Origin: an uncultured Bacteroidia bacterium
GTDB lineage: Bacteria; Bacteroidota; Bacteroidia; Bacteroidales; UBA932
Direction of reading: 5' to 3'
Length of the DNA: 56,587 bases
Assembly (NCBI GenBank): GCA_902785065.1
Contig: CACZXH010000040.1
Location: forward strand, 1 to 56,587
The notes beneath the pieces are model-generated. The model made no database searches, was not told where the DNA came from, and was given only the letters and a program-made list of their open reading frames with translations. The translations under genes were made by a program, and so were the position numbers. Below, piece by piece: positions 1 through 7,338 of this stretch; within the stretch, counting starts at the first letter, position 1; every line of letters begins with the position of its first letter.

Positions 1-1
1 G

Positions 2-1162
2 GAGACGGCGGTGAAGTTCGCGCCCACCGACCTGAGCGTCGTGATCCTGGGCGAAAGCGGTGTCGGCAAGGAAAACTTCGCAAGGATCATCCACCAGTAC
101 TCGGCCCGTCGGAACAACAACTTTTTCGTGGTGAACTGCGGCGCCCTCGCCAAGGAACTCGTGAACTCCGAGCTCTTCGGCCATGTCAAGGGCTCCTTCA
201 CCGGGTCCACGGAAACCCGCAAGGGCTATTTCGAGGATGCCAACGGCGGCACCCTCTTCCTGGACGAGATCGCCGAGCTCCCGCTGGAGTCGCAGGCGCT
301 CCTGCTCCGCGTGCTCCAGTCCGGCGAGTACCGCAAGGTGGGGTCCAACAAGATCGAGCATACCGATGTCCGCATCGTTGCGGCCACGAATATCGACCTC
401 TACGAGGCGGTCCGCCGCGGCAAGTTCCGCGAGGACCTCTACTTCCGCCTGAGCGCGGCGCAGATCCGGATCCCGGCCCTGCGCGACCGCCAGGACGACA
501 TCTACCTCCTGTTCCGCAAATTCACCTCCGACTTCTCGGAGACGAGCGGAATGTGCAAGATCTCCCTCCGGCCGGACGCGATCCGGCTGCTGTGCTCCTA
601 CCGCTGGCCCGGCAACGTGCGCCAGCTGATGGGCTTCACCCAGGCCCTCACGGCCCAGGTCTCCCGGAAAGTCACGCCCACCCTCCAGCGCATCGAACTC
701 ACGGCGGAAGAACTCGCCCCGTTCATGCCGATGGAGCAGGGGGAACCCATCCCGGTGCTTTTCTCCGGCCCGCAGCCGGGGCCGCAGACCGGCGCCGGCG
801 CCCCGGCGATGGACTTGCAGCCAATCGTCAAGGCGATCTTCGACCTGAACCAGCGCATCGACGACCTCGAGGCGCGGGTGGACCGCCGCTCGCTGCCCGC
901 CCCGGCCGCCGCGCCCCGCGCGGAGGAGGCCGAGTGGCAGGGACAGGACTTCGCGGCTCCCTCCGGCCGCGTGGTCGAATCCGTCGCTGACGAACAGCCC
1001 CAGCAGGAGCCCGCGACCCTCTCCGTGAAGGAGCAGGAAGCCGAACTCATCCGCAAAGCCCTCGAAAAGCACGGCGGCAACCGCAAGCTCGCGGCCGAGG
1101 AGCTCGGGATGTCCGAGCGCACCCTCTACCGCAAGCTCCCGCCCGAATACCGCAAGAAATGA
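2..1162 (+). CDS. Sigma54-interacting transcriptional activator (5' end missing)
   Basis: AAA+ activator of sigma54 RNA polymerase. The frame is open from base 2, so the N-terminus lies outside the window and the GTG at base 11 is not a real start. Visible order: Walker A GESGVGKE, a GAFTGA-type loop written GSFTGS, Walker B GGTLFLDEI, the R-finger region (FREDLYFRL), then PGNVRQL, a Pro/Ala-rich linker (about residues 250-330) and a C-terminal Fis-type helix-turn-helix (GNRKLAAEELGMSERTLYRK). The loop keeps FTG but both alanines of GAFTGA are serine. The stop overlaps an ATG (ATGA, 1159-1162) that probably starts lptE, so the genes are likely co-transcribed. The target genes are unknown. Confidence 0.9.
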   Translation, partial: ETAVKFAPTDLSVVILGESGVGKENFARIIHQYSARRNNNFFVVNCGALAKELVNSELFGHVKGSFTGSTETRKGYFEDANGGTLFLDEIAELPLESQALLLRVLQSGEYRKVGSNKIEHTDVRIVAATNIDLYEAVRRGKFREDLYFRLSAAQIRIPALRDRQDDIYLLFRKFTSDFSETSGMCKISLRPDAIRLLCSYRWPGNVRQLMGFTQALTAQVSRKVTPTLQRIELTAEELAPFMPMEQGEPIPVLFSGPQPGPQTGAGAPAMDLQPIVKAIFDLNQRIDDLEARVDRRSLPAPAAAPRAEEAEWQGQDFAAPSGRVVESVADEQPQQEPATLSVKEQEAELIRKALEKHGGNRKLAAEELGMSERTLYRKLPPEYRKK

Positions 1163-1201
1163 AGAAGTTCCTCCTTCACGGGCACGAACATCCAGCCCGA
1201 C

Positions 1202-1609
1202 GTGAAGACGATTACGATCCCCTTCGTGGAGTACAAGGCCCTGCGGGTGAATCCATCCCTGTCCAATGACCTGACGGAAGCCCTGCAGGACAAGTTCCGC
1301 AAGCTCACCTCCCTGGAGCAGGTGGAGCAGGACGGCGACCTGGAGCTCGTGTGCGAAGTGACCGGCTACGATGTCAAGGCCACAGCCATCACCGCGGGCG
1401 AAGTCGCCGCGCAGAACCGCCTCACCGTCACGGTGAAGATCGAGTTCTCCAACCGCAAGTATCCCGAGGACGACGTGAGCCAGTCCTTCTCCGCCTACGA
1501 GGACTTCGACGCCACCCAGTCCCTCGACGCCGTGGAAGGCGGCCTGTGCGAGACCATCATCGAGAAGATCGTCGAGGATATCTTCAATGCAACTGTCGCG
1601 CAATGGTAA
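1202..1609 (+). CDS. lptE: LptE-family LPS assembly protein, signal peptide damaged
   Basis: Matches the Bacteroidota LptE family, an outer-membrane lipoprotein partner of LptD in LPS insertion. Recognisable stretches are IQPDVKTITIP, LTEALQDKFRKLTSLEQV, TGYDVKATAIT and the C-terminal IVEDIFNATVA. The family starts with a lipoprotein signal peptide followed by YSFTGTSIQPDV. Here ATG 1159 opens a frame MKKFLL that looks like the start of that signal peptide, but after about six codons the homology jumps to FTGTNIQPDV in another frame (from about 1172). The signal peptide core and lipobox cysteine are missing. The GTG at 1202 is only the first usable in-frame start and would give a cytosolic protein. 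Either a short deletion or an assembly error. It overlaps the next gene by 7 nt. Confidence 0.8.
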   Translation: MKTITIPFVEYKALRVNPSLSNDLTEALQDKFRKLTSLEQVEQDGDLELVCEVTGYDVKATAITAGEVAAQNRLTVTVKIEFSNRKYPEDDVSQSFSAYEDFDATQSLDAVEGGLCETIIEKIVEDIFNATVAQW

Positions 1610-2202
1610 ACCGTACCGATTATATCGACCTGGGCTCCCTGACGATGGACGAACTCGCTGGGGTGGTCCACCTGTACCCCTGGTTCGCCTCGGCCCGGAA
1701 GGAACTGTGCTCCCGGATGTCCCGCCTGGGCGGTGATGCCTGGGGCGTGGAACAGTATGCCGAGGAGGCCCTCTACATCGGCGACCGCCGCCAGGTGGCG
1801 GCCCTCCTGCGCGCCGGGAAAAAGGCCCGCTATGCCGACAAGGATGTGGAGCGCATCCTCCGCTCGTACATCGCGCCGGCCCCGGAGGCCGAAGCCGCCG
1901 GCAAGTCCGGCCGCGAGGTCCATGTGGTGGGCGGGGACTATTTCTCCCAGGCCCAGTACAAGGGCGTGGGCCGCGCCGACGACAACATCTTCACCCGGTT
2001 CGCGGTGAAGATCAAGTCCGACGGCGCCAAGGACGACAAGACCGGCTCGGATATCGCGGACCGCTACGCCACCGAAACCCTCGCCGAAATCTTCGCCGAA
2101 CAGGGTTGTGTGGAGGAGGCGAGACGCATTTATTCCCGTCTGATTTTGGAAAATCCGGAAAAAAGTGCTTACTTTGCAGCCCTTATCGACAAATTGAGTT
2201 AA
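1603..2202 (+). CDS. TPR-like protein between lptE and secG
   Basis: A 199-residue soluble protein, start at ATG 1603 (MVNRTDYIDL), overlapping the lptE stop. The N-terminal half is helical (DLGSLTMDELAGVVHLYPWFASARKEL) and the C-terminus has a tetratricopeptide-like helix pair (ATETLAEIFAEQGCVEEARRIYSRLILENPEKSAYFAALI). The position between lptE and secG is conserved in Bacteroides relatives, so this is a syntenic hypothetical protein. No catalytic motif is seen, and a role in envelope biogenesis is inferred from its neighbours only. Confidence 0.8.
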   Translation: MVNRTDYIDLGSLTMDELAGVVHLYPWFASARKELCSRMSRLGGDAWGVEQYAEEALYIGDRRQVAALLRAGKKARYADKDVERILRSYIAPAPEAEAAGKSGREVHVVGGDYFSQAQYKGVGRADDNIFTRFAVKIKSDGAKDDKTGSDIADRYATETLAEIFAEQGCVEEARRIYSRLILENPEKSAYFAALIDKLS

Positions 2203-2215
2203 AAGTAGTTTAGAT

Positions 2216-2566
2216 ATGAACGTCGCATTCACCATCCTGGTCGTCCTGATTGTCCTCGCGGCCATCCTGCTGATCGTGGTCGTCCTCCTGCAGAACGGCA
2301 AGGACGGCGGCCTCGCCACCAACTTCACTTCCGCGAACCAAGCCCTCGGCGTCCGCCAGACGGCCACCATCCTCGAGAAGGCCACCTGGTACCTCATCGC
2401 CTTCATCCTCGTCCTCGCCATCGCCAGCACGCTGATTATCAACCGCGGCACCGGCAAGAGCGCGAGCGAAACCGTGAGCTCCGAGATCCTCAACCAGTCC
2501 GCCCCGGCCTCCGAGACCCCGGCCTTCCCGGTGGAGATTCCCCAGGCCGATCCGACCCAGGAGTAA
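2216..2566 (+). CDS. secG: Preprotein translocase subunit SecG
   Basis: Small inner-membrane subunit of the SecYEG channel, 116 residues. Two hydrophobic helices (residues about 3-24 and 58-76) flank the conserved cytosolic loop LLQNGKDGGLATNF. The C-terminal tail is Pro/Glu/Ser-rich, as is common in Bacteroidota SecG. It lies 13 nt after the TPR gene and is probably the last gene of the lptE operon. A 120-nt gap with regulatory signals separates it from clpB. Confidence 0.93.
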   Translation: MNVAFTILVVLIVLAAILLIVVVLLQNGKDGGLATNFTSANQALGVRQTATILEKATWYLIAFILVLAIASTLIINRGTGKSASETVSSEILNQSAPASETPAFPVEIPQADPTQE

Positions 2567-2574
2567 TGTGAAGG

Positions 2575-2589
2575 CTGACAAATTGTCAG
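2575..2589. promoter_or_regulatory. Perfect palindrome upstream of clpB
   Basis: CTGACAAATTGTCAG, 7-nt arms around a central A, 98 nt before the clpB start. A weak promoter fits here: TTG at 2583-2585, about 21 nt, then TAGCGTTTG at 2607-2615 (one base longer than TAnnTTTG). The palindrome would cover the -33 box. Candidate operator for heat-shock control of clpB; the regulator is unknown. Confidence 0.45.
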
Positions 2590-2616
2590 TCATCCTCTAA
2601 AGGAATAGCGTTTGAA

Positions 2617-2650
2617 GATAGCCGTTTGCCCGGTCGGGCGGACGGCTATC
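2617..2650 (+). promoter_or_regulatory. Large hairpin in the clpB leader
   Basis: Outer stem GATAGCCGT (2617-2625) with ACGGCTATC (2642-2650), inner stem GCCCG/CGGGC (2628-2632, 2635-2639). The left inner arm can instead pair with CCGGGC at 2663-2668, just before the Shine-Dalgarno AAGGAG (about 2671). Two competing folds next to the ribosome site of a chaperone gene suggest possible leader-based control. This is inference. Confidence 0.4.
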
Positions 2651-2687
2651 ACTGCATACCCGCCGGGCGAAAAGGAGACAACACACT

Positions 2688-4847
2688 ATGGCAAATAACG
2701 AAAACTCTTTTCTGCAGCGGTTCGCAGTGAACCTCAACGAGCGCGCCTCCCAGGGCAAGCTCGACCCGGTCATCGGGCGGGACGACGAGATCCGCCGGGT
2801 GCTCCAGATACTGTCCAGACGAACCAAGAACAACCCGATCCTGGTGGGAGAACCGGGTGTGGGCAAGACGGCGATCTCCGAAGGGATCGCCCAGAACATC
2901 GTGTCCGGCCACGTGCCGGAGAACCTGAAGTCCAAGCAGGTGTACTCCCTGGACATGGGCGCCCTCATTGCGGGCGCAAAATACCAGGGTGAATTCGAAG
3001 AGCGCCTGAAAGGCGTCGTGAAGGAGGTCGTGGACTCCGCCGGCGAGATCATCCTGTTCATCGATGAGATCCATACGCTCGTGGGCGCGGGACGCACCTC
3101 GGGCGCGATGGACGCGTCCAACATCCTGAAGCCGGCCCTGGCCCGCGGCGAGCTCCGCACCATCGGCTCCACCACGCTGGACGAATACCAGAAATACTTC
3201 GAGACCGACAAGGCCCTGGAGCGGCGGTTCCAGATGGTCATGGTCGATGAGCCTTCCCCCGCGGAATCCATCGCGATCCTGCGCGGCCTGAAGGAGCGCT
3301 ATGAGAACCACCACAAGGTGCGCATCGAGGACGACGCTTTGATTGCGGCCGTGAACCTCTCGCACCGGTACATTACCTCCCGGTTCCTGCCGGACAAGGC
3401 CATCGACCTGGTCGATGAGGCCGCGTCCAAGCTGCGGCTGGAGATGAATTCCGTGCCGGAGCCCATCGACGACCTGAACAGCGCCATCCGCCAGAAGGAA
3501 ATCGAGAAGGAGGCCATCAAGCGCGAGGGCGTATCCCTGAAGATGGAGAAGCTCGATGCCGAACTCGCGGAGCTGAACGCCAAGCGGGATGTGCTGATGA
3601 AGCGGTGGAACGAGGAGAAGGACATCCTCGCCGGTCTGCAGACGGCCCGCCAGGAAATGGAGAACTACAAGATCCAGGCGGCCTCCGCGGAGCGAGCAGG
3701 CGACTATGGAAAGGTCGCTGAGCTGCGCTACGGCAAGATGGTCGCGACGCAGAAGACCATCGACGAGCTCACGGCGAAGGCGGCGGCCATCAAGGAGCCC
3801 ATCGTCACCGAAGCGGTCACCCCGGAGGACATCGCCGAGGTCGTCGCGAAGTGGACGGGCATTCCCGTGAAGCGGATGCTTGAGAGTGAAAAGGAGAAGC
3901 TCCTCCGGATGGAGGCCGAGCTGCACAAGCGGGTCGTCGGCCAGGACCGGGCCATCCAGGCCGTGTCCGATGCCGTCCGCCGCAACCGCGCGGGCCTGTC
4001 CAACGAGAAACGGCCCATCGGCTCGTTCCTGTTCATGGGCACGACCGGCGTCGGTAAGACCGAACTGGCGAAGGCCCTGGCGGAGTTCCTGTTCAACGAT
4101 GAGAACATGATCACGCGTATCGACATGTCCGAGTACCAGGAGCGGCATACCGTGTCCCGGCTCGTGGGCGCGCCTCCGGGATACGTGGGCTATGACGAGG
4201 GCGGCCAGCTCACCGAGGCCGTGCGGCGGAAGCCGTACTCGGTGGTTCTGCTGGACGAGATCGAGAAGGCCCATCCGGACGTGTTCAACGTCCTCCTGCA
4301 GGTGCTGGATGACGGCCGGCTCACCGACAACAAGGGCCGCACCGTGGACTTCAAGAACACCATCCTTATTATGACCTCCAACGCCGGCTCGGACATCATC
4401 CAAAGCTACATGGAGCGCCTGCCCGAGGTGGACGGGGTCGATGCCCAGGCCATCGCGCAGCGCCGGTCCCTGCTGGACGAGTGCGGCGGCAAGGTGCTGG
4501 ATGTCCTCAAGCAGACGGTGCGTCCGGAGTTCCTGAACCGTATCGACGAAATCATCATGTTCGATCCGCTCTCCAAGGCCGACATCCGCGACATCCTGCA
4601 CATCCAGATGGACGACCTTACAAAGAAGCTCTCCGAAAACGGTATCACGGTGGTCTTCACCCCGGCCTTCGAGGACTATATGGTCGAACACGGCTACGAG
4701 CCGTCCTACGGCGCCCGTCCGATCAAGCGGCTGATGCAGCGCGAACTGGTGAACCTCCTGGCGAAAGCCATCCTGGACGGCACCGTCCACCGCGACAGCG
4801 CCATCACCGTCGACTCCGCCGGCGGCCGAATTCTTCTGCGGAACTAA
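2688..4847 (+). CDS. clpB: ClpB disaggregase lacking the N-terminal domain
   Basis: AAA+ unfoldase that rescues aggregated proteins with DnaK. It has 719 residues, against about 860 for full-length ClpB. The mobile N domain is absent; the protein starts just before the first AAA+ module ([12 protein letters not shown]). NBD1 Walker A GEPGVGKT is at residues 54-61, with Walker B ILFIDEIH. The coiled-coil M domain is complete ([12 protein letters not shown] to [14 protein letters not shown]). NBD2 has Walker A GTTGVGKT, the pore motif GYVGYDEGG and Walker [12 protein letters not shown]. The M domain rules out ClpA and ClpC. The start ATG 2688 has AAAGGAG about 10 nt upstream. Its length resembles the short ClpB isoform made from an internal start in E. 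coli, but here no longer form is encoded. Confidence 0.93.
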   Translation: MANNENSFLQRFAVNLNERASQGKLDPVIGRDDEIRRVLQILSRRTKNNPILVGEPGVGKTAISEGIAQNIVSGHVPENLKSKQVYSLDMGALIAGAKYQGEFEERLKGVVKEVVDSAGEIILFIDEIHTLVGAGRTSGAMDASNILKPALARGELRTIGSTTLDEYQKYFETDKALERRFQMVMVDEPSPAESIAILRGLKERYENHHKVRIEDDALIAAVNLSHRYITSRFLPDKAIDLVDEAASKLRLEMNSVPEPIDDLNSAIRQKEIEKEAIKREGVSLKMEKLDAELAELNAKRDVLMKRWNEEKDILAGLQTARQEMENYKIQAASAERAGDYGKVAELRYGKMVATQKTIDELTAKAAAIKEPIVTEAVTPEDIAEVVAKWTGIPVKRMLESEKEKLLRMEAELHKRVVGQDRAIQAVSDAVRRNRAGLSNEKRPIGSFLFMGTTGVGKTELAKALAEFLFNDENMITRIDMSEYQERHTVSRLVGAPPGYVGYDEGGQLTEAVRRKPYSVVLLDEIEKAHPDVFNVLLQVLDDGRLTDNKGRTVDFKNTILIMTSNAGSDIIQSYMERLPEVDGVDAQAIAQRRSLLDECGGKVLDVLKQTVRPEFLNRIDEIIMFDPLSKADIRDILHIQMDDLTKKLSENGITVVFTPAFEDYMVEHGYEPSYGARPIKRLMQRELVNLLAKAILDGTVHRDSAITVDSAGGRILLRN

Positions 4848-4849
4848 AG

Positions 4850-4879
4850 AAAAATGCCCGGTCAAAACCGGGCATTTTT
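4850..4879 (+). terminator. Rho-independent terminator of clpB
   Basis: Stem AAAATGCCCGGT/ACCGGGCATTTT with loop CAAA, followed by a T-run ending at 4879; begins 2 nt after the clpB stop. Confidence 0.9.
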
Positions 4880-4958
4880 GTCATTTCGAGCGAAGCCCGA
4901 AGCGAAGTCAATTCTGTCATTTCGAGCGAAGCCCGAAGGACGAAGTCGAGAAATCTGC
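4879..4958. repeat. Two copies of the TTTCGAGCGAAG dispersed repeat
   Basis: Two direct copies starting at 4879 and 4915, both reading TGTCATTTCGAGCGAAGCCC and then diverging. The second ends GTCGAGAAATCT and directly abuts the fabG stop codon. The same element recurs at 12464-12491 (inverted) and twice inside aroDA (55952-56027). It fills the whole space between the clpB terminator and fabG. Confidence 0.8.
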
Positions 4959-5705
4959 CTAGCAGTAGAGGCCGCCGTTGACGGCGATGACCTGGCCGGT
5001 CACATAGGACGAGAGGTCGGATGCCAGGTAGAGGGCGGTGTTGGCGATTTCCTCGACGGTGCCGCCGCGCTTGAGCGGGATGCTCTTGATGTATTCCTCG
5101 CGGACGGCCTCCGGGAGGGCGTTGGTCATCTCGGAGACGATGAAGCCCGGGGCGATGGCATTGGCCCGGATGCCGCGGGAGCCCATTTCCTTGGCGACGG
5201 TCTTGGCCATGGCGATCAGGCCGGCCTTGGAGGAGGCGTAGTTGATCTGGCCGGGATTGCCCATCTGGCCCGCGATGGAGGCCATGTTGATGATGGAGCC
5301 GCCCTTCTGGCGGGCCATCGACGGAATCACGGCGTGGATGAAGTTGAAGGCCGATTTGAGGTTCACGGCGATGACCGCGTCCCACTGCGCCTCGCTCATC
5401 CGGAGGACGAGGCCGTCCTTGGTGATGCCGGCGTTATTGACCAGGATGTCGATGTGTCCGAATTCCTTGAGGATTTCCTCGACGACGGTGTGCGTCTCGT
5501 CGAAGTTGGCGGCGTTGGAGGCGTAACCCTTGACTTTGTGCCCGAAGGCGGCGATTTCAGCGATGGTTTCCTCGGCGGCTTCGTTGATGACGAGGTCGGT
5601 GAAGGCGACGTCGGCGCCTTCCTGCGCGAATTTCAGTGCGATGGCCTTGCCGATGCCGCGCGCGGCGCCGGTGATGAGGGCCACCTTTCCGTCTAACATA
5701 CCCAT
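4959..5705 (-). CDS. fabG: 3-oxoacyl-ACP reductase
   Basis: NADPH-dependent beta-ketoacyl-ACP reductase of fatty-acid elongation, 248 residues, the usual length. Short-chain dehydrogenase signatures: TGAARGIG cofactor loop at residue 12, NNAG near 90, catalytic Ser in INMASIAG, YASSK with the Tyr/Lys pair, and PGFI after the active site. The C-terminus YVTGQVIAVNGG is typical of FabG. Start at 5705 (MGMLDGK) or two codons later (MLDGK). A TATCTTTG box lies upstream at 5733-5740 on this strand. Transcribed divergently from ahcY. Confidence 0.93.
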   Translation of the reverse strand: MGMLDGKVALITGAARGIGKAIALKFAQEGADVAFTDLVINEAAEETIAEIAAFGHKVKGYASNAANFDETHTVVEEILKEFGHIDILVNNAGITKDGLVLRMSEAQWDAVIAVNLKSAFNFIHAVIPSMARQKGGSIINMASIAGQMGNPGQINYASSKAGLIAMAKTVAKEMGSRGIRANAIAPGFIVSEMTNALPEAVREEYIKSIPLKRGGTVEEIANTALYLASDLSSYVTGQVIAVNGGLYC

Positions 5706-5732
5706 AAGTTCAGCGTTTTAGTAAATGGACTG

Positions 5733-5769
5733 CAAAGATAGGAAAATACTCCGGAATTCGGTAACTTTG
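5733..5769. promoter_or_regulatory. Divergent -7 boxes for fabG and ahcY
   Basis: TATCTTTG on the minus strand (5740 to 5733) faces fabG; TAACTTTG on the plus strand (5762-5769) faces ahcY. Both fit the Bacteroidota TAnnTTTG consensus. No clear -33 boxes were found. Confidence 0.6.
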
Positions 5770-5789
5770 CAACCTTAAACGCATTGCCT

Positions 5790-7031
5790 ATGTCCAGCCA
5801 CATCCGAGACATCAACCTGTGGGAGAGCGGCGCACTGAAGATCCAGTGGGTCCGGGACCACATGCCCCTGCTCGCGGGCATCGAAAAGGATTTCATGGAA
5901 ACCAAGCCCTTTGCAGGGATGAAGGTCGCGCTGAGCGTCCACATGGAGGCGAAGACGGCGCGCCTGTGCCTGTGCCTCGCCGCCGGCGGCGCCGAAATGT
6001 ATGCCACCGGCTGCAACCCGTTGTCCACGCAGGACGACGTGGCGGCCGCTTTGGTCCATGAAGGACTGAACGTGTTCGCCATCCATGGGGCTACCATGGA
6101 CGAGTACGAGGCGGACCTCCGCCGCGTGCTGGAAGTGGGCCCGAACATCATCATTGACGATGGGGGAGACCTGGTGACCCTGATGCACAAGGAGTTCCCG
6201 GAGCTCATCCCGAACGTGATCGGCGGCTGCGAGGAGACGACCACCGGCATCCTGCGCCTCAAGGCGATGGACCGCGCCGGCACCCTCCGGTTCCCGATGA
6301 TGCTCGTGAACGACGCGGACTGCAAGCATTTGTTCGACAACCGCTACGGCACCGGCCAGAGCGTGTGGAACGGTATTAACCGCACCACGAATCTGATTGT
6401 GGCCGGGAAGGATGTCGTGGTCGCGGGCTACGGCCTGTGCGGCAAGGGCATCGCCCTCCGCGCGAAAGGCCTCGGCGCCCGCGTCATCGTCACGGAAGTG
6501 AATCCGGTCAAGGCCCTCGAGGCGGCGATGGACGGCTTCCGCGTGATGAAGATGGCAGACGCCGCTCCGCTGGGCGACCTTTTCATCACCGCGACCGGCT
6601 GCAAGGACGTGATTACGGCCTCGGAACTGCTGACCATGAAGGACGGCGCCATCTGCTGCAATGCCGGCCACTTCGATGTGGAAGTGGACGTGGCGTGGCT
6701 GCGCGGGAACGCCGTGGCGAAGCGCGAGGCCCGGCAGAACATCGAAGCCTTCACTCTGGAGAATGGCCGTACGGTCTACATCCTCGGCGAGGGCCGGCTT
6801 GTGAACCTCGCCGCCGGCGATGGCCACCCGGCCGAGATCATGGACATGTCCTTCGCCATCCAGGCGCTCAGCGCCCGCTACCTCGTCCAACACCAGGGCG
6901 CCCTTCCGCAGAAGCTCAACAATGTCCCTGCTGAAATCGACACCGAAGTCGCTTTCCGCAAGCTTGCCTCCGAAGGGATTTCCATCGATACCCTTACCCC
7001 GGAGCAGCATTTATACATTTACGGGGAGTAA
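5790..7031 (+). CDS. ahcY: Adenosylhomocysteinase
   Basis: NAD-dependent hydrolysis of S-adenosylhomocysteine to adenosine and homocysteine, which clears the product of methylation reactions. 413 residues, the shorter bacterial form. Motifs: HMEAKTA and CNPLSTQDDV near the N-terminus, EETTTG, the active-site block NRYGTGQS, the NAD fold VVVAGYGLCGKG, and CNAGHFDVEVD. The C-terminus ends LYIYGE, shorter than the KPDHYRY end of the long form. ATG 5790 is preferred over the TTG at 5784. Monocistronic, with a strong terminator after it. No SAH or SAM riboswitch is visible in the 85-nt leader. Confidence 0.95.
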   Translation: MSSHIRDINLWESGALKIQWVRDHMPLLAGIEKDFMETKPFAGMKVALSVHMEAKTARLCLCLAAGGAEMYATGCNPLSTQDDVAAALVHEGLNVFAIHGATMDEYEADLRRVLEVGPNIIIDDGGDLVTLMHKEFPELIPNVIGGCEETTTGILRLKAMDRAGTLRFPMMLVNDADCKHLFDNRYGTGQSVWNGINRTTNLIVAGKDVVVAGYGLCGKGIALRAKGLGARVIVTEVNPVKALEAAMDGFRVMKMADAAPLGDLFITATGCKDVITASELLTMKDGAICCNAGHFDVEVDVAWLRGNAVAKREARQNIEAFTLENGRTVYILGEGRLVNLAAGDGHPAEIMDMSFAIQALSARYLVQHQGALPQKLNNVPAEIDTEVAFRKLASEGISIDTLTPEQHLYIYGE

Positions 7032-7068
7032 GCTGCCGAGCGTAAGAAACACATAAAATACATACTGA

Positions 7069-7105
7069 AACAACACGAGTTATCCACAACCCGTGTTGTT
7101 TTTTG
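7069..7105 (+). terminator. Terminator of ahcY
   Basis: Perfect 9-bp stem AACAACACG/CGTGTTGTT, 14-nt loop, then TTTTTG. Confidence 0.85.
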
Positions 7106-7116
7106 TTTGTGCGGCC

Positions 7117-7124
7117 TATCTTTG
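7117..7124 (+). promoter_or_regulatory. Candidate -7 box upstream of comF
   Basis: TATCTTTG; a TTG at 7096-7098 lies 18 nt upstream, slightly short. If used, the comF transcript would carry the REP-like array in a leader of about 200 nt. Between here and the array lies GC-rich sequence with the small palindrome CCCACCCCGGGTGGG and no gene. Confidence 0.4.
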
Positions 7125-7206
7125 GTCTCCCACCCCGGGTGGGCGTGTGCGCCTCGCCTTCGCTCGGGTGCCGTGACCATGCCCTCGGGCGAGGTGATGG
7201 GTTGAA

Positions 7207-7306
7207 GCACGTGCCGGGGCACGAATAGGGCCCCAAACGTTCCCTCAGCCGTGCTGGAGCACGTGTGGCGGCACGAAAACGCACAAAAACGTTCCCTCAG
7301 CCGTGC
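7207..7306 (+). repeat. REP-like tandem pair, array A
   Basis: Two 52-nt units (7207-7258, 7259-7306). Each begins with AGCACGTGCCGGGGCACG or a variant and ends with ACGTTCCCTCAGCCGTGCT. The end half is a diverged inverse of the start half (AGCACG, 5 nt, GGG, 1 nt, ACG), so neighbouring units meet as a hairpin: CGTGCT GG AGCACG. Same family and orientation as arrays B and C, which flank the transposase gene. Confidence 0.85.
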
Positions 7307-7338
7307 CAGTAAAAGGTTGGGCGAGCGCGTTCAGTACA

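Noticed and set aside
2688-4847. ClpA or ClpC identity
   Set aside because: A full-length ClpB-type coiled-coil middle domain is present, and the N domain needed for ClpA/ClpC comparison is absent.
5706-5789. SAH or SAM riboswitch before ahcY
   Set aside because: The leader after the -7 box is only about 15-20 nt, too short for a riboswitch.
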